From: Bacteroidales bacterium
GTDB lineage: Bacteria > Bacteroidota > Bacteroidia > Bacteroidales > Tenuifilaceae
Assembly: GCA_013376985.1 (NCBI GenBank)
Contig: JACABB010000008.1
Coordinates: forward strand, 62,001-126,000
DNA: 64,000 nt
Reading direction: 5' to 3'
How positions within the stretch are numbered: position 1 is the first letter of the stretch; each line of letters opens with the position of its first letter. Positions 1 through 9,041 of this stretch are shown in pieces. The notes beneath the pieces are model-generated. The model did not search any database. It saw only the letters and a list, made by a program, of their open reading frames with translations, and was not told the DNA's origin. A program made the translations under genes and the position numbers.

Positions 1-2544
1 CTCTTCTGCTTGATTGTTCTCCATTGTTTGGGCTCTTGTTAATGGAAGCGGTTTTCCATTAAGCCAAGCAACAATAAATGCATCTTTAAACCCTTTTGAG
101 CGAACAACTGGAAGCGATTTTTCTGCATCAGTAAGTTTAAAGAATTTTCCAACAAAATACTTTGAAACCTTCGTAATGCTTAATCGCTCTATAGATACTG
201 GAATCATCCCTTTAAACGAACTTATTTCCAATAGTTTGCTATAAGCGCCAAGTTGGATTTTGTAAATCACGCCTGTTGGGTAGGGTTCATTTACAGGTAT
301 TGGATTTTGAGCATCATACGGGGTTTGATCCACCACTTGAAAAGCAATCGGTTCGTCTTTCTTGATAAGAATTGGTTCACCATCGGTTTTGGTTGGTTCA
401 ACTTTAGTGATCCCAACATCTTGCTTTACCTCAACGATTACCTCCTTCGCCTCCTTATTGGTTTTAATAACCACTGGCGCAAGCGGGTTCCCAAAAGCTA
501 TTTTTTCAAGCCTAATGGCTTTACTTGTTGCTTGTTGCTCAAAAAGATTCATCCCCCAAGTTCGAGCAAAAGCAATCTCAAGTCTTAAAATCCCTAACTC
601 GTTTAAAAGTGATGCTTCGTATAGACTTTCGGTTCTTCCTTCGTCGCTAAGGTTATTCTTTATTGCCAATGCCGCCCTAAAATGAGTGTTTGCTCTATCG
701 ATTTCTGCCTTTGCCTCGTCGCTATTGTTATTCCCACTTTTAACTATTGCAACCAATACACAATCGGAATAGATTTTATATTTTACATCAACCCATTTGG
801 CAATTAAACCATTATAGGCACTCATTTTTTTAGACATCTCATCATTCAATGCCTTACAATTTTTAGTTGAATCAACTGAAGAGATGCATCCATCATATTT
901 TGCTTTAGCGGAAATCACCTCTTCTCTAGTAGCATTTATTTGATTTTGTATTTTCTCAATTTGGGCGAGTTTAATAATCTCATCGCTACGAAATACGGTT
1001 GGAGCAAATTGTGCTTGATAAAGGTAGTCAGGATTATCTGTTGTAAAAGAGGTGTTAGTTTTTCCTTCTGGTTTCCTCTTTCCTGTAAGATATTCCTGTT
1101 CGATTTCGCTGGCACGGGCAAACATCTTATCAGCCTCTCCTTGAGATATAAGTAAAGCATTCTCAACCTTTACTACTTTCGATTCAAGGGATTTTCGCTC
1201 TTCAGCAGTAGTAACATAATCAAATCTTCCTCGTAATTTCTCCAACTTAACCCTTAGTGAATCTGTTTCCTTCTGCTTACTAAATCCATTTGTAATCACA
1301 CGAATATATTCTGGATCATTTTCTACAGCATTAAATGAGGCTGACTTTGATTTAGATTTGTTGGCGAGTATCGGCTGTTTCTCCTTATCCTGATGTTCAT
1401 TTTCAATATTAATGCTTTTAACCAATTTATCTTTTTTGATTTTCAGCATTGCGATACCCTGAACCTCGTCAAGAGAAGTAAAAGATCTGCGAATAGGATT
1501 ATTATCGACTTTATACATTACAACATCAACGCTATCGCCTTCACAGTTTCGATTTGTTGAGAAACAAGCCAAACTATCATTGGTATCAGAAAGGTAAAGA
1601 TAGTCGTCATAAGGAGAGCTGAACGGAAATCCAATGTTTTCAGGGGTACTCCATTTTTTTGAGTTTACATCAAAAACGCTACGGTAAATATCATATCCAC
1701 CCATGCTATAATGTCCCTTTGAGGCAAAGTATAACGTTACACCATCGGAAGACATATACGGATAATCCTCATCCTCGGAGGTGTTAATAACTTCGCCAAG
1801 ATTTTCGGGCTTACTCCAATACCCATCCTCTAATCGCTTTATTCGGTAGATATCCCTCCCATAGGTTGTACTTTTTCCATAACTTGAGTAATAAATGTAG
1901 TCCCCCGATTTGGGGTTTTTGGGATAAAATATTATAGAGTTATCGTTTTGCTTTTGATCTACAGAGGTTTTTAGATCATCGGGTTTATTAATAAAAGAAC
2001 CAGAAGTAGAACCTAATGAGTAGTAGGTGTAGAAATCTTTTATTGAAACTCTTTTTTTATCGGCAATTTGGGGTGAATAGATGTATTTTAGGAGCGAATT
2101 ACCATTCTCGCAAAGATTTACAGATCTTTCAATTTCGTTTGTTTTAATATCCTTGGCTCCTCCATTTATGGTAAATCGTCGGTAATAATCTATAGCTTGA
2201 TCAAAACGGTACGTTTTACGATATGCCTCAGCAAGATAATAGTAAACTTTATTGGAAATCTCTCCCTCAGAGGCTTTTGAAAGATACGGAATTGCAGTTT
2301 CTGCCTTATGTGTCGAGTTTAGGATGCAAATACCAAGTGCATAATTATAGTAGGTGTCCTGAGAATATTTATCACGTAACTCCTGAAAAACAGACATCGC
2401 TTGTTGATAATTACCCGTGTTAAAAAGCGAATCGGCCAATTTACGAGTATCTGATTTCACCTCAGTTTGATATACTTCCTGAGCAATACATACTGAAGTT
2501 GAAACTAAAAAGGGCAGAACAGAAAACCAACGACAAATATTCAT
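1..2544 (-). CDS. TPR / PD40-propeller / SPOR envelope protein, 3' end outside window
   Basis: The reading frame stays open from an ATG at 2544 to the left edge (848 codons), so the C-terminus is missing. A signal peptide (MNICRWFSVLPFLVSTSVC...AQE) is followed by TPR-like helices at about residues 30-110. WD40/PD40-type blades follow at about 180-350, with motifs such as GGYDIYRS and YFASKG. A charged, probably coiled region comes next, and then a SPOR-like segment at about 757-835 (YKIQLGAYSK, later DAFIVAWLNGK). In Bacteroidota such proteins are periplasmic or outer-membrane linked and often end in an OmpA-like peptidoglycan-binding domain; whether this one does cannot be seen. SPOR domains bind denuded glycan strands, so a cell-wall-linked structural role is inferred. 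The function is otherwise unknown, but the gene is clearly real. Confidence 0.85.
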   Translation of the reverse strand, partial: MNICRWFSVLPFLVSTSVCIAQEVYQTEVKSDTRKLADSLFNTGNYQQAMSVFQELRDKYSQDTYYNYALGICILNSTHKAETAIPYLSKASEGEISNKVYYYLAEAYRKTYRFDQAIDYYRRFTINGGAKDIKTNEIERSVNLCENGNSLLKYIYSPQIADKKRVSIKDFYTYYSLGSTSGSFINKPDDLKTSVDQKQNDNSIIFYPKNPKSGDYIYYSSYGKSTTYGRDIYRIKRLEDGYWSKPENLGEVINTSEDEDYPYMSSDGVTLYFASKGHYSMGGYDIYRSVFDVNSKKWSTPENIGFPFSSPYDDYLYLSDTNDSLACFSTNRNCEGDSVDVVMYKVDNNPIRRSFTSLDEVQGIAMLKIKKDKLVKSINIENEHQDKEKQPILANKSKSKSASFNAVENDPEYIRVITNGFSKQKETDSLRVKLEKLRGRFDYVTTAEERKSLESKVVKVENALLISQGEADKMFARASEIEQEYLTGKRKPEGKTNTSFTTDNPDYLYQAQFAPTVFRSDEIIKLAQIEKIQNQINATREEVISAKAKYDGCISSVDSTKNCKALNDEMSKKMSAYNGLIAKWVDVKYKIYSDCVLVAIVKSGNNNSDEAKAEIDRANTHFRAALAIKNNLSDEGRTESLYEASLLNELGILRLEIAFARTWGMNLFEQQATSKAIRLEKIAFGNPLAPVVIKTNKEAKEVIVEVKQDVGITKVEPTKTDGEPILIKKDEPIAFQVVDQTPYDAQNPIPVNEPYPTGVIYKIQLGAYSKLLEISSFKGMIPVSIERLSITKVSKYFVGKFFKLTDAEKSLPVVRSKGFKDAFIVAWLNGKPLPLTRAQTMENNQAEE

Positions 2545-2833
2545 GAATAATGGCTTGGTTAAATGATTTATGCTGTAAAAATAACACATTATTTGGGGTT
2601 ATCCGATAGTTACGAATAAATCAATAAGTTGAGTAAATAGAACCCAACCATTAATACCCTTGCAAAAATCTCAATAGAAGTATTATATTTGAATAACTGT
2701 AATTTGTAAGAAGTTTTTCAATTAACATAATACTCAGCACGTTTAAATAATGTAATTAACTAAGAGTTTATCTTGTACCTTTTTATATCATTATTTTTTT
2801 GTAATCAATTTCTCTTAAAATCAACTAAAAAGC

Positions 2834-3664
2834 ATGAAGTATTTAGATCTTGAAGATGTTATCGAAAAAAGTAAGTCTCGCCTATTGAAGCGGCTCCCTA
2901 AGTTTATCGTTAAGTTGATTATTAAAATAGTAAAGCAAGAGGAAATAAATCTAATTCTTACAAATCATTCCAGTGATATTGGAGTTGATTTTCTTAATAG
3001 TATGATAAAGGAATTCAACCTTACGCTTGAGATTGAGGGTAAAGAAAATTTACCAGAAAACGGAAGATGTTTTTTTGTATCCAACCACCCTTTTGGTATT
3101 ATCGATGGGTTAGTTCTTACACATACAATCGCAGAAAAATATGGCACGCTAAAAGCTATTGGTAATGATGCCTTTATGTATATTCCTCACTTGAGACCTT
3201 TAATTGCTGCGGTTAACTCTTTCGGAAAGAGTTCTAAAGAATATATTAATGCCTTAGAAGATGTGTTTGATTCCGATACCCCAATTACCCATTTCCCTGC
3301 CGGAGAGGTATCTAGGGTATATAGCTGGAGGGTACAGGATTGCAAGTGGCAAAAGAGTATGATTACGAAAGCCATTTCAAAGAAACGAGATATCGTTCCA
3401 ATTCATTTCTATGGAAAAAATTCTCGCCTCTTTTACTCTATTGGGATAATTAGGATGATGTTCTGGGTTAAACTCAACCTTGAACTTATGCTTCTCCCCA
3501 GCGAAATGCTAAAAAAGCAGAATCAAACCATTAGAGTCAGAATTGGGAAGCCTATTCCCTATCAGAAATTTGATTCAACCTTATCGCACTGGGATTGGGC
3601 GCAGAAAGTAAGAAAGCATGTTTATAATATTGGAAAAGGGAAGGACACCAATTCTGTGTTTTAA
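2834..3664 (+). CDS. Lysophospholipid acyltransferase family protein (PlsC-like)
   Basis: This 276-residue protein belongs to the acyl-CoA/ACP-dependent glycerolipid acyltransferase superfamily. The active-site block is SNHPFGIIDG with His85 and Asp91, so the spacing is H-x5-D rather than the H-x4-D of classical PlsC. The second block, FPAGEVSR, is near residue 153, followed by VPIHFYGKNSRLF and RVRIGKPI. It closely resembles the N-terminal half of the fused acyltransferase at 57302-59122 (same FPAGEVS, NSRLF and LPSEML blocks) and is probably a paralogue without the GNAT half. It stands alone, with no operon partner on the plus strand. The substrate (lyso-aminolipid or lysophosphatidate) cannot be decided from sequence. 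Confidence 0.82.
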   Translation: MKYLDLEDVIEKSKSRLLKRLPKFIVKLIIKIVKQEEINLILTNHSSDIGVDFLNSMIKEFNLTLEIEGKENLPENGRCFFVSNHPFGIIDGLVLTHTIAEKYGTLKAIGNDAFMYIPHLRPLIAAVNSFGKSSKEYINALEDVFDSDTPITHFPAGEVSRVYSWRVQDCKWQKSMITKAISKKRDIVPIHFYGKNSRLFYSIGIIRMMFWVKLNLELMLLPSEMLKKQNQTIRVRIGKPIPYQKFDSTLSHWDWAQKVRKHVYNIGKGKDTNSVF

Positions 3665-3727
3665 CTCAAAGTTACAAGTACTAACCTTTTTCGAACATAC
3701 AGTGCTAATGTCCGTTTTGCAATTGTT

Positions 3728-3844
3728 CTAAGCGATAAATTGTAAACAAATTAATGCTATTATCAGGCTCAAAGCAATTGCTTTTAGAATAAATACCTCG
3801 TTATCGGAAGCATTCGTTTTTCGGTAAGTGATGTAATTAATCAT
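3728..3844 (-). CDS. Possible 38-residue single-span membrane peptide
   Basis: A short frame begins MINYITYRKTNASDNEVF and continues into a hydrophobic stretch rich in Leu, Ile and Ala up to the TAG stop, compatible with one membrane span. No ribosome-binding site or promoter could be identified and no family is recognised. It lies in a 526-base spacer otherwise without a gene. It could easily be chance. Confidence 0.2.
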   Translation of the reverse strand: MINYITYRKTNASDNEVFILKAIALSLIIALICLQFIA

Positions 3845-4190
3845 GGCTATATTTTTTAAGTTATTATAATCGGTTTATTGTGCTTTGATTATAATACAAA
3901 TAGGCATGAAAATACCCTACTACAAATTTTAAGAAATTTAATGTTGGTTTTATAACAAATTAATAATAAGAATATTATTTCAAAAATCGTTAACCGAGCG
4001 TTTTTTGCGAGTTCACCGAAGGTAATCCTTGTTCTGAAATTAAATTGAATATTGAACAAGAATTAGCAGTTTTAGATTTTGTTCTTATATAAGTCGCATC
4101 TTAAAAAAGGGGAAATTACAAATAACTGTTTGTAGATATAATGTGCAAAACATTATCCAATTCTTGAATTGATAAAAGTAGGGAGTGAAA
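3845..4190. other. Gene-free AT-rich spacer
   Basis: No frame, hairpin or repeat worth naming was seen here. It separates the lone acyltransferase from the AT-rich accessory stretch that begins at 4191. Confidence 0.5.
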
Positions 4191-4382
4191 TTAATCAGCA
4201 AACAAACCTATAGGTTCAAACTCATCAATTGAAACAGCCTCTGGGGTGTATCTTCTTTTTACTGGCTTTACATTGCGTTCATCCAAATCTTTGACGATTT
4301 CACTTAATAACCTTCTTATTTCCTGTAACTTTTCATCATAATCTTTGTCACTGGATAATATTTTTTGTACTTGTTCTTTCAT
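4191..4382 (-). CDS. Small charged protein of unknown function
   Basis: This 63-residue frame (start MKEQVQKILSSDKDYDEK, end FEPIGLFAD) has two charged amphipathic helices and an acidic tail. The composition looks like a genuine soluble protein and the ATG is preceded by an AT-rich leader, but no Shine-Dalgarno is visible. It lies about 190 bases downstream of the metallophosphoesterase on the same strand. It could be the last member of that module or an unrelated orphan. No family is recognised. Confidence 0.5.
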   Translation of the reverse strand: MKEQVQKILSSDKDYDEKLQEIRRLLSEIVKDLDERNVKPVKRRYTPEAVSIDEFEPIGLFAD

Positions 4383-4571
4383 TATTGTTAACTTAAATTT
4401 CTACATAAACTTAACAAAAAACCACTTCGATTGAAAATAATCAACTGTAAAAACTTGATTATTTTCAAAAAATAGCATTGATATATTGGAAAGGGCGCAA
4501 ATTTACTTATTATTTTTACATTAACAACTCCTAAAAATAGACAAAAACGATAATAAATGAATAAGAAGAAA

Positions 4572-6068
4572 CTAACTTGGCTCTACATTTACTCTAATTA
4601 TTTGCAAATTGTCATGTTTTACAATATTACTGATTTTCTGTGAAATAACAATATTTGATTCGTTATTTTTTTTAATAATGATTAAAATCATCTTTTTATC
4701 ATCAAGTTTTTTCTTTTGAAAAATAAATGGCAATTTTTCAATAAAAATCAAGTTTTTTGAATCAATACACTTTAAAAGTATTTTTTTATCATATACGAAA
4801 AACCTTTCATCTAAGTTACTAACTTCTTCCTCTTTACTGACTCTGATACCTAATAATTTATAAATTAACTCTGCGTTTTGAGTTTCCATATCATCTTTAA
4901 AATTAATTTTAACTTTAAAAAGTTCTCTTTTACCATCTTCTCCGTACCATTTATCAAAATCTCTTTTAAAGACTCTATTTTTTAATCGTATATTTTCTCT
5001 TTCTAAATTCTTAGAATTCAAAAATTTATTATGTAAAGAATTCAGAGGGTTTATTGGCATACTATCACATTCATCATATTTCCATGCAGTTTCTGGTTTA
5101 CCATTGTTTAAATAAGTAAAAGCCATCCTTTTAAATGCTCGATTTTTCTCGTCTATCTGAATTATAGAAAAATTATTACAATAGAAACTTTTACCATCAT
5201 CAGGCTCAGTATAGGTTGCACCACCAGAGACAATATGAGTTGTACAATTCAAAAAATCAGGATTCAATTTTACATTATGCTCGTGACCAGATAATATTAA
5301 ATTGGAAAAATAAACAATTTCGTTATGAATAGATAATTCATTTGTCCTAAGCAACTTAGCTTCCTCAATAAACCAAGAAGGATTATGATGCAAAATTGAG
5401 ATTACAATTTTAGACCTGTCTTTATTTATTAATTCTAAATACTCCTTAACTTTAATAATAAAATCATTATCCAGCTCAAGTTTGCCATAATCTTTTTTCC
5501 CGCTTATACTGTAAAATGCAGAGTTTATAGTAACAAAAATGATATTGTTTTTTATAAAAACACCTTGCGTTCTATCATTACCTGAGCTCCATTTAGGAAT
5601 TTTTTCCGATCTTGGAAGTTGATTTAAATCCGAAACAAAAGAATTATAGCCTCCAAACAACAAGTCTCTTTTAGAATTATTGGATAAAAAATCCTTCACC
5701 CTTTTGCGGTTGTTAATAAATTGTTCTTCTAAAGTTTTTGACCAATTAAATTCTTTGTGCTCTTCATACAATCTTTTATCAAAACACCACCGAAGTTTAT
5801 CATGGTTTCCGACAGCAAGGAACATATTTATATAATCAATCCTTAGTTCTTTTTCTATTTTTCCCAAAAACTTTTTAGCCTCTATATAATCTGCTTTAGA
5901 ACCGCTAAAAGTAATATCACCTGAAATAACAAGACAATCAGGTTGCCATTCTCTATTTTTTTTCAAAAAACTCTTTACTCCTACAAGTAAACCAGATAAA
6001 ACCTCTTCTCTCCTAATATTATGTTGGCTTGATAAATGTAAATCTGATAAATGAAGTATGTTAATCAT
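4572..6068 (-). CDS. Calcineurin-like metallophosphoesterase with uncharacterised C-terminal half
   Basis: All dimetal phosphoesterase blocks are present: D9-L-H11 in LSDLHL, D51 in SGDITF, GNHD at about 87-90, the His of LHHNPSW near 229, and SGHEHN near 262. The enzyme should therefore be able to bind two metals and hydrolyse a phosphoester; the substrate is unknown. The catalytic domain ends near residue 300. The remaining 200 or so residues are Lys/Asn-rich and match no family I recognise. There is no signal peptide, so it is probably cytoplasmic. It starts 14 bases after the stop of the large upstream gene and is almost certainly cotranscribed with it. The DNA is very AT-rich compared with the flanking operon (11 G+C in the 60 bases at 4681-4740, hand count), which suggests horizontal acquisition. 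Confidence 0.88.
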   Translation of the reverse strand: MINILHLSDLHLSSQHNIRREEVLSGLLVGVKSFLKKNREWQPDCLVISGDITFSGSKADYIEAKKFLGKIEKELRIDYINMFLAVGNHDKLRWCFDKRLYEEHKEFNWSKTLEEQFINNRKRVKDFLSNNSKRDLLFGGYNSFVSDLNQLPRSEKIPKWSSGNDRTQGVFIKNNIIFVTINSAFYSISGKKDYGKLELDNDFIIKVKEYLELINKDRSKIVISILHHNPSWFIEEAKLLRTNELSIHNEIVYFSNLILSGHEHNVKLNPDFLNCTTHIVSGGATYTEPDDGKSFYCNNFSIIQIDEKNRAFKRMAFTYLNNGKPETAWKYDECDSMPINPLNSLHNKFLNSKNLERENIRLKNRVFKRDFDKWYGEDGKRELFKVKINFKDDMETQNAELIYKLLGIRVSKEEEVSNLDERFFVYDKKILLKCIDSKNLIFIEKLPFIFQKKKLDDKKMILIIIKKNNESNIVISQKISNIVKHDNLQIIRVNVEPS

Positions 6069-6082
6069 AAATAATTCCCATT

Positions 6083-8956
6083 TTAATTTTTTATAGCCTT
6101 ATTTTTCTTATCCATCTTTACTTGTAAAAAAACATCTGATTTAAACTTATAATTAAAGTGCCACAAGGTTTTTAGAAATACCACTCTACACTTAAAAATC
6201 TCTTTTCGCTTTTCATGGGAGGGGATAAAAATTCCACCAAGAGGATCAGCTAAAATTGGGCTTATAGTGTTAGAGGCATTCTTTCTACTTTCTTTTCGAT
6301 AATATAAACTACAGAACTCCTTACCTAAAATTGATTCATTGTATAAGAAGACAAAAGAATAGCAAAGATTTATTATAAAAACATCATACGGCTGTTTTGG
6401 GAAGTCTTGTATGCTAATTCCTTCTTTAAGAATACTGCGGTAAGAATCAACATTAAAAGTAATACGATCAATCATTTCAATTACACTATCTAATTTGCCT
6501 TCTAATTTAAATCTTTTTTTTGAAGAGTCTTTTCTACTTTTATCCGATCTATCAACTACTTTACCTAAAAGTCCTGGCGCTTTCTGTAGAATATCTTGAA
6601 CTGTCTTTTCAATATCTGAATCTGGAGGCAAACCTTTATTGATAACTTCTAAAGTAACTAATTTAGCCTTTAATCTAACAGAATCATAAAACGTTTCAAA
6701 ATTCTTTATCTTAAATAGTGCCTTTACTAACTCCAATGCTAATACAAAATCTTCAAGCCAAGATTTAAGAAAAATATTTGAGGGGGGGGTAATTTTCATA
6801 AAATTTATGAAATCCTTGTCATCTTCATAAAATAGAACTATAAGGCGAACCAATTGTTTAATAAGGTTAATTCGAGAATATTTTTTCTCTTTTTTACTGT
6901 AATATTTAGTCTGCTGGATATAATTGAAAAAAAGCCACCTGAAAAAAAGTTCTTTATTGCCTTTAAAACCTAAATGAAAGTAAACCCTGTCAACAAAAAA
7001 ATATCTAAAATGGTTGTAATCTAAAATGCTAATTAGAAATTCCTCCGTACTAAAAAAATCTTCATTTCTTTTTGATAATATCAGGTTGATTATACTATCA
7101 GAAAGATCTATCTTATTCCTGATATTTAACCTTGCTGCATGTCCTTTTATTCCTTTTTTTAAATATATATCAAAATTATTACTAGACCACTCGTCTTCAA
7201 CTCTATATGGGTAATAATTCGCCGCCTCTTTTACAATTAATGTGGCAAAAAGTTCAGGCAAAAAAACATGGAGATAGTTTAACCGTAAACAAAACTTATC
7301 GGAAACCACTCCTTCGGAGTCTGATACTTCAATTACGCTTGTTGGGGTTTTCTCTCCTAATCCAGATAATACAACTTTATAGGCTGTATCATATAATGAT
7401 ATTAACTGCTGAATGCCCCCATTAAATTCCAAATTAAAATCTGTTGAGTTCAGCATCCTATAACTCTGATGATAACGATTGTTATAGGCTTTATCAAAAG
7501 TATCAACAAGAATTTTTAATCGACCATGAAAATCTACAATATTCCTGTCTTTTTTTTTAACCTCATTTTTGATTGTTTCTAAAATATTTTTCAAATACCC
7601 ATGCAATTCAATAAATGATGCAAATAGCAAAGGATCCTGAATTCCGTCATTATAATTTCTGAAAATTCTTAAAATACGATTTCTTATTACGTTAGATATC
7701 CCATAATCAATCAAATTCTTTTCAAGTTTCACTAAAGCCTCATCAAATCTAAATATTGATAATAATTCAGTAATATGCAAATGTTCTTTTGAGACTCTAG
7801 TACCGGGTAATTTACCATCATTTTTTTTTACATTAATAAACGTCCTAAAGCGATTAAAGTGGCTATCAAATTCGCTCAAGTCATTAATTGAAGGCAATTT
7901 ATCCGAACGATACTTATATTTTGTAGTTAGATCGGCTCTCCCATTTGTGATTAGAGCATTTTCACTTGCCTTATCAGTGGTATTTGACGAATTATAAAAT
8001 AAAAACTCATTCCTCTTTTTGATTAGTTTTATCAAATGCTTCATGTGTCCAGGCTTAATCTCCCATTGATTAAACATTTGAACATCCTTTTCAAAATTAT
8101 CATCAATGGGTATGAAATTTTTACCATCAGAAAAATCCAAATCATACCCAAATATTGTTTGAGTGTTTGTAAACAAATGAGAATAATAAATATTTTTCAA
8201 TTTATGTTCATCATTAACTCCTTTTGAAAGGTTAAACAACAAACTATTTATAGCAATGTCTGAATGGTTATCCAACTGCTTTAAACTACTTTCCCTAATG
8301 CTTAAAACAATATCCGTTATCTTTTTGAATGAATTAGATAAAAAAACTACGCATATCTCATTATTACAAAATGTTTCAAGCAGAATACAATCCAATGATT
8401 CTTTTTTCTTGATTACCAAATTTTGAATAAAATTATTAATCTCAATTATCAATTTGAGCCCATTCCCAATGAGCAAACCATCATTTACTTTAAACTTTGA
8501 TATTGCAATTAAAGGAAGTAGGGATTCCTTTTTTTTTAAAAACATCTCTTTAAACTTAGATTCAAGTCCACCATATAAATACGATGGGCAAATACCTGTT
8601 AATACTTGGTAGTAGTAATTATCAGGTAAATCTGGATTGTTTTTATTTTGATAACTGGGATGGAAGGCACTGTTACCAAACTCTAAATCATCTATTAATG
8701 TAATTAAAGCTAGGTCAAAATCACCGAAAAGATTGTACGCTTTTACCTTATAAAAATCTTCGGAAAAATTCTTGCCATACTCTTGAAATTTTTCCCTATG
8801 TCTAAAGTATTTTGTTTTTGAATCACCATAGAAGAGCGATTCATCTTTACAAAACTCTTTTGTATTTGTTTTTGGAGGAACAGTTACTAAACCAATAAAA
8901 ACACCTGAATCTTCGTATTTACAAGAAATGTTTTGAGCGTTGATATTTTCAGTCAT
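6083..8956 (-). CDS. Large uncharacterised protein paired with a metallophosphoesterase
   Basis: About 957 residues from the ATG at 8956 (MTENINAQN); an in-frame ATG at 8989 would add eleven. No family is recognised. An early segment (AYNLFGDFDLALITLIDD) and a later one (NEICVVFLSNSFKKITDIVL) have the beta-alpha rhythm of ferredoxin-like Lrp/RAM-type folds. A block near residue 575 (LPELFATLIVKEAANYY) has the layout of a HExxH helix but with Lys and Asn where the zinc-binding histidines would be. Both readings are weak inference. There is no signal peptide, and no membrane span was obvious. The gene is as AT-rich as the phosphoesterase that follows 14 bases after its stop. It carries a C8 run (coding strand) near residue 722. 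A conflict- or defence-type module is possible but unproven. Confidence 0.75.
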   Translation of the reverse strand: MTENINAQNISCKYEDSGVFIGLVTVPPKTNTKEFCKDESLFYGDSKTKYFRHREKFQEYGKNFSEDFYKVKAYNLFGDFDLALITLIDDLEFGNSAFHPSYQNKNNPDLPDNYYYQVLTGICPSYLYGGLESKFKEMFLKKKESLLPLIAISKFKVNDGLLIGNGLKLIIEINNFIQNLVIKKKESLDCILLETFCNNEICVVFLSNSFKKITDIVLSIRESSLKQLDNHSDIAINSLLFNLSKGVNDEHKLKNIYYSHLFTNTQTIFGYDLDFSDGKNFIPIDDNFEKDVQMFNQWEIKPGHMKHLIKLIKKRNEFLFYNSSNTTDKASENALITNGRADLTTKYKYRSDKLPSINDLSEFDSHFNRFRTFINVKKNDGKLPGTRVSKEHLHITELLSIFRFDEALVKLEKNLIDYGISNVIRNRILRIFRNYNDGIQDPLLFASFIELHGYLKNILETIKNEVKKKDRNIVDFHGRLKILVDTFDKAYNNRYHQSYRMLNSTDFNLEFNGGIQQLISLYDTAYKVVLSGLGEKTPTSVIEVSDSEGVVSDKFCLRLNYLHVFLPELFATLIVKEAANYYPYRVEDEWSSNNFDIYLKKGIKGHAARLNIRNKIDLSDSIINLILSKRNEDFFSTEEFLISILDYNHFRYFFVDRVYFHLGFKGNKELFFRWLFFNYIQQTKYYSKKEKKYSRINLIKQLVRLIVLFYEDDKDFINFMKITPPSNIFLKSWLEDFVLALELVKALFKIKNFETFYDSVRLKAKLVTLEVINKGLPPDSDIEKTVQDILQKAPGLLGKVVDRSDKSRKDSSKKRFKLEGKLDSVIEMIDRITFNVDSYRSILKEGISIQDFPKQPYDVFIINLCYSFVFLYNESILGKEFCSLYYRKESRKNASNTISPILADPLGGIFIPSHEKRKEIFKCRVVFLKTLWHFNYKFKSDVFLQVKMDKKNKAIKN

Positions 8957-9041
8957 TAATCTTAAAATTTTTGTGACTAAAAATAGCAAAATTTATTAAA
9001 CAATAATACTAACTTTTAATAATATTTAAGCTTTTATAGTT

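Noticed and set aside
14-685. Several open plus-strand frames at the left edge
   Set aside because: They lie antisense to a continuous minus-strand frame with signal peptide, PD40 and SPOR motifs; their translations show no recognisable features.
7026-7425. Plus-strand frames inside the large unknown gene
   Set aside because: They are antisense to a 957-codon frame and have low-complexity, hydrophobic translations without start signals.
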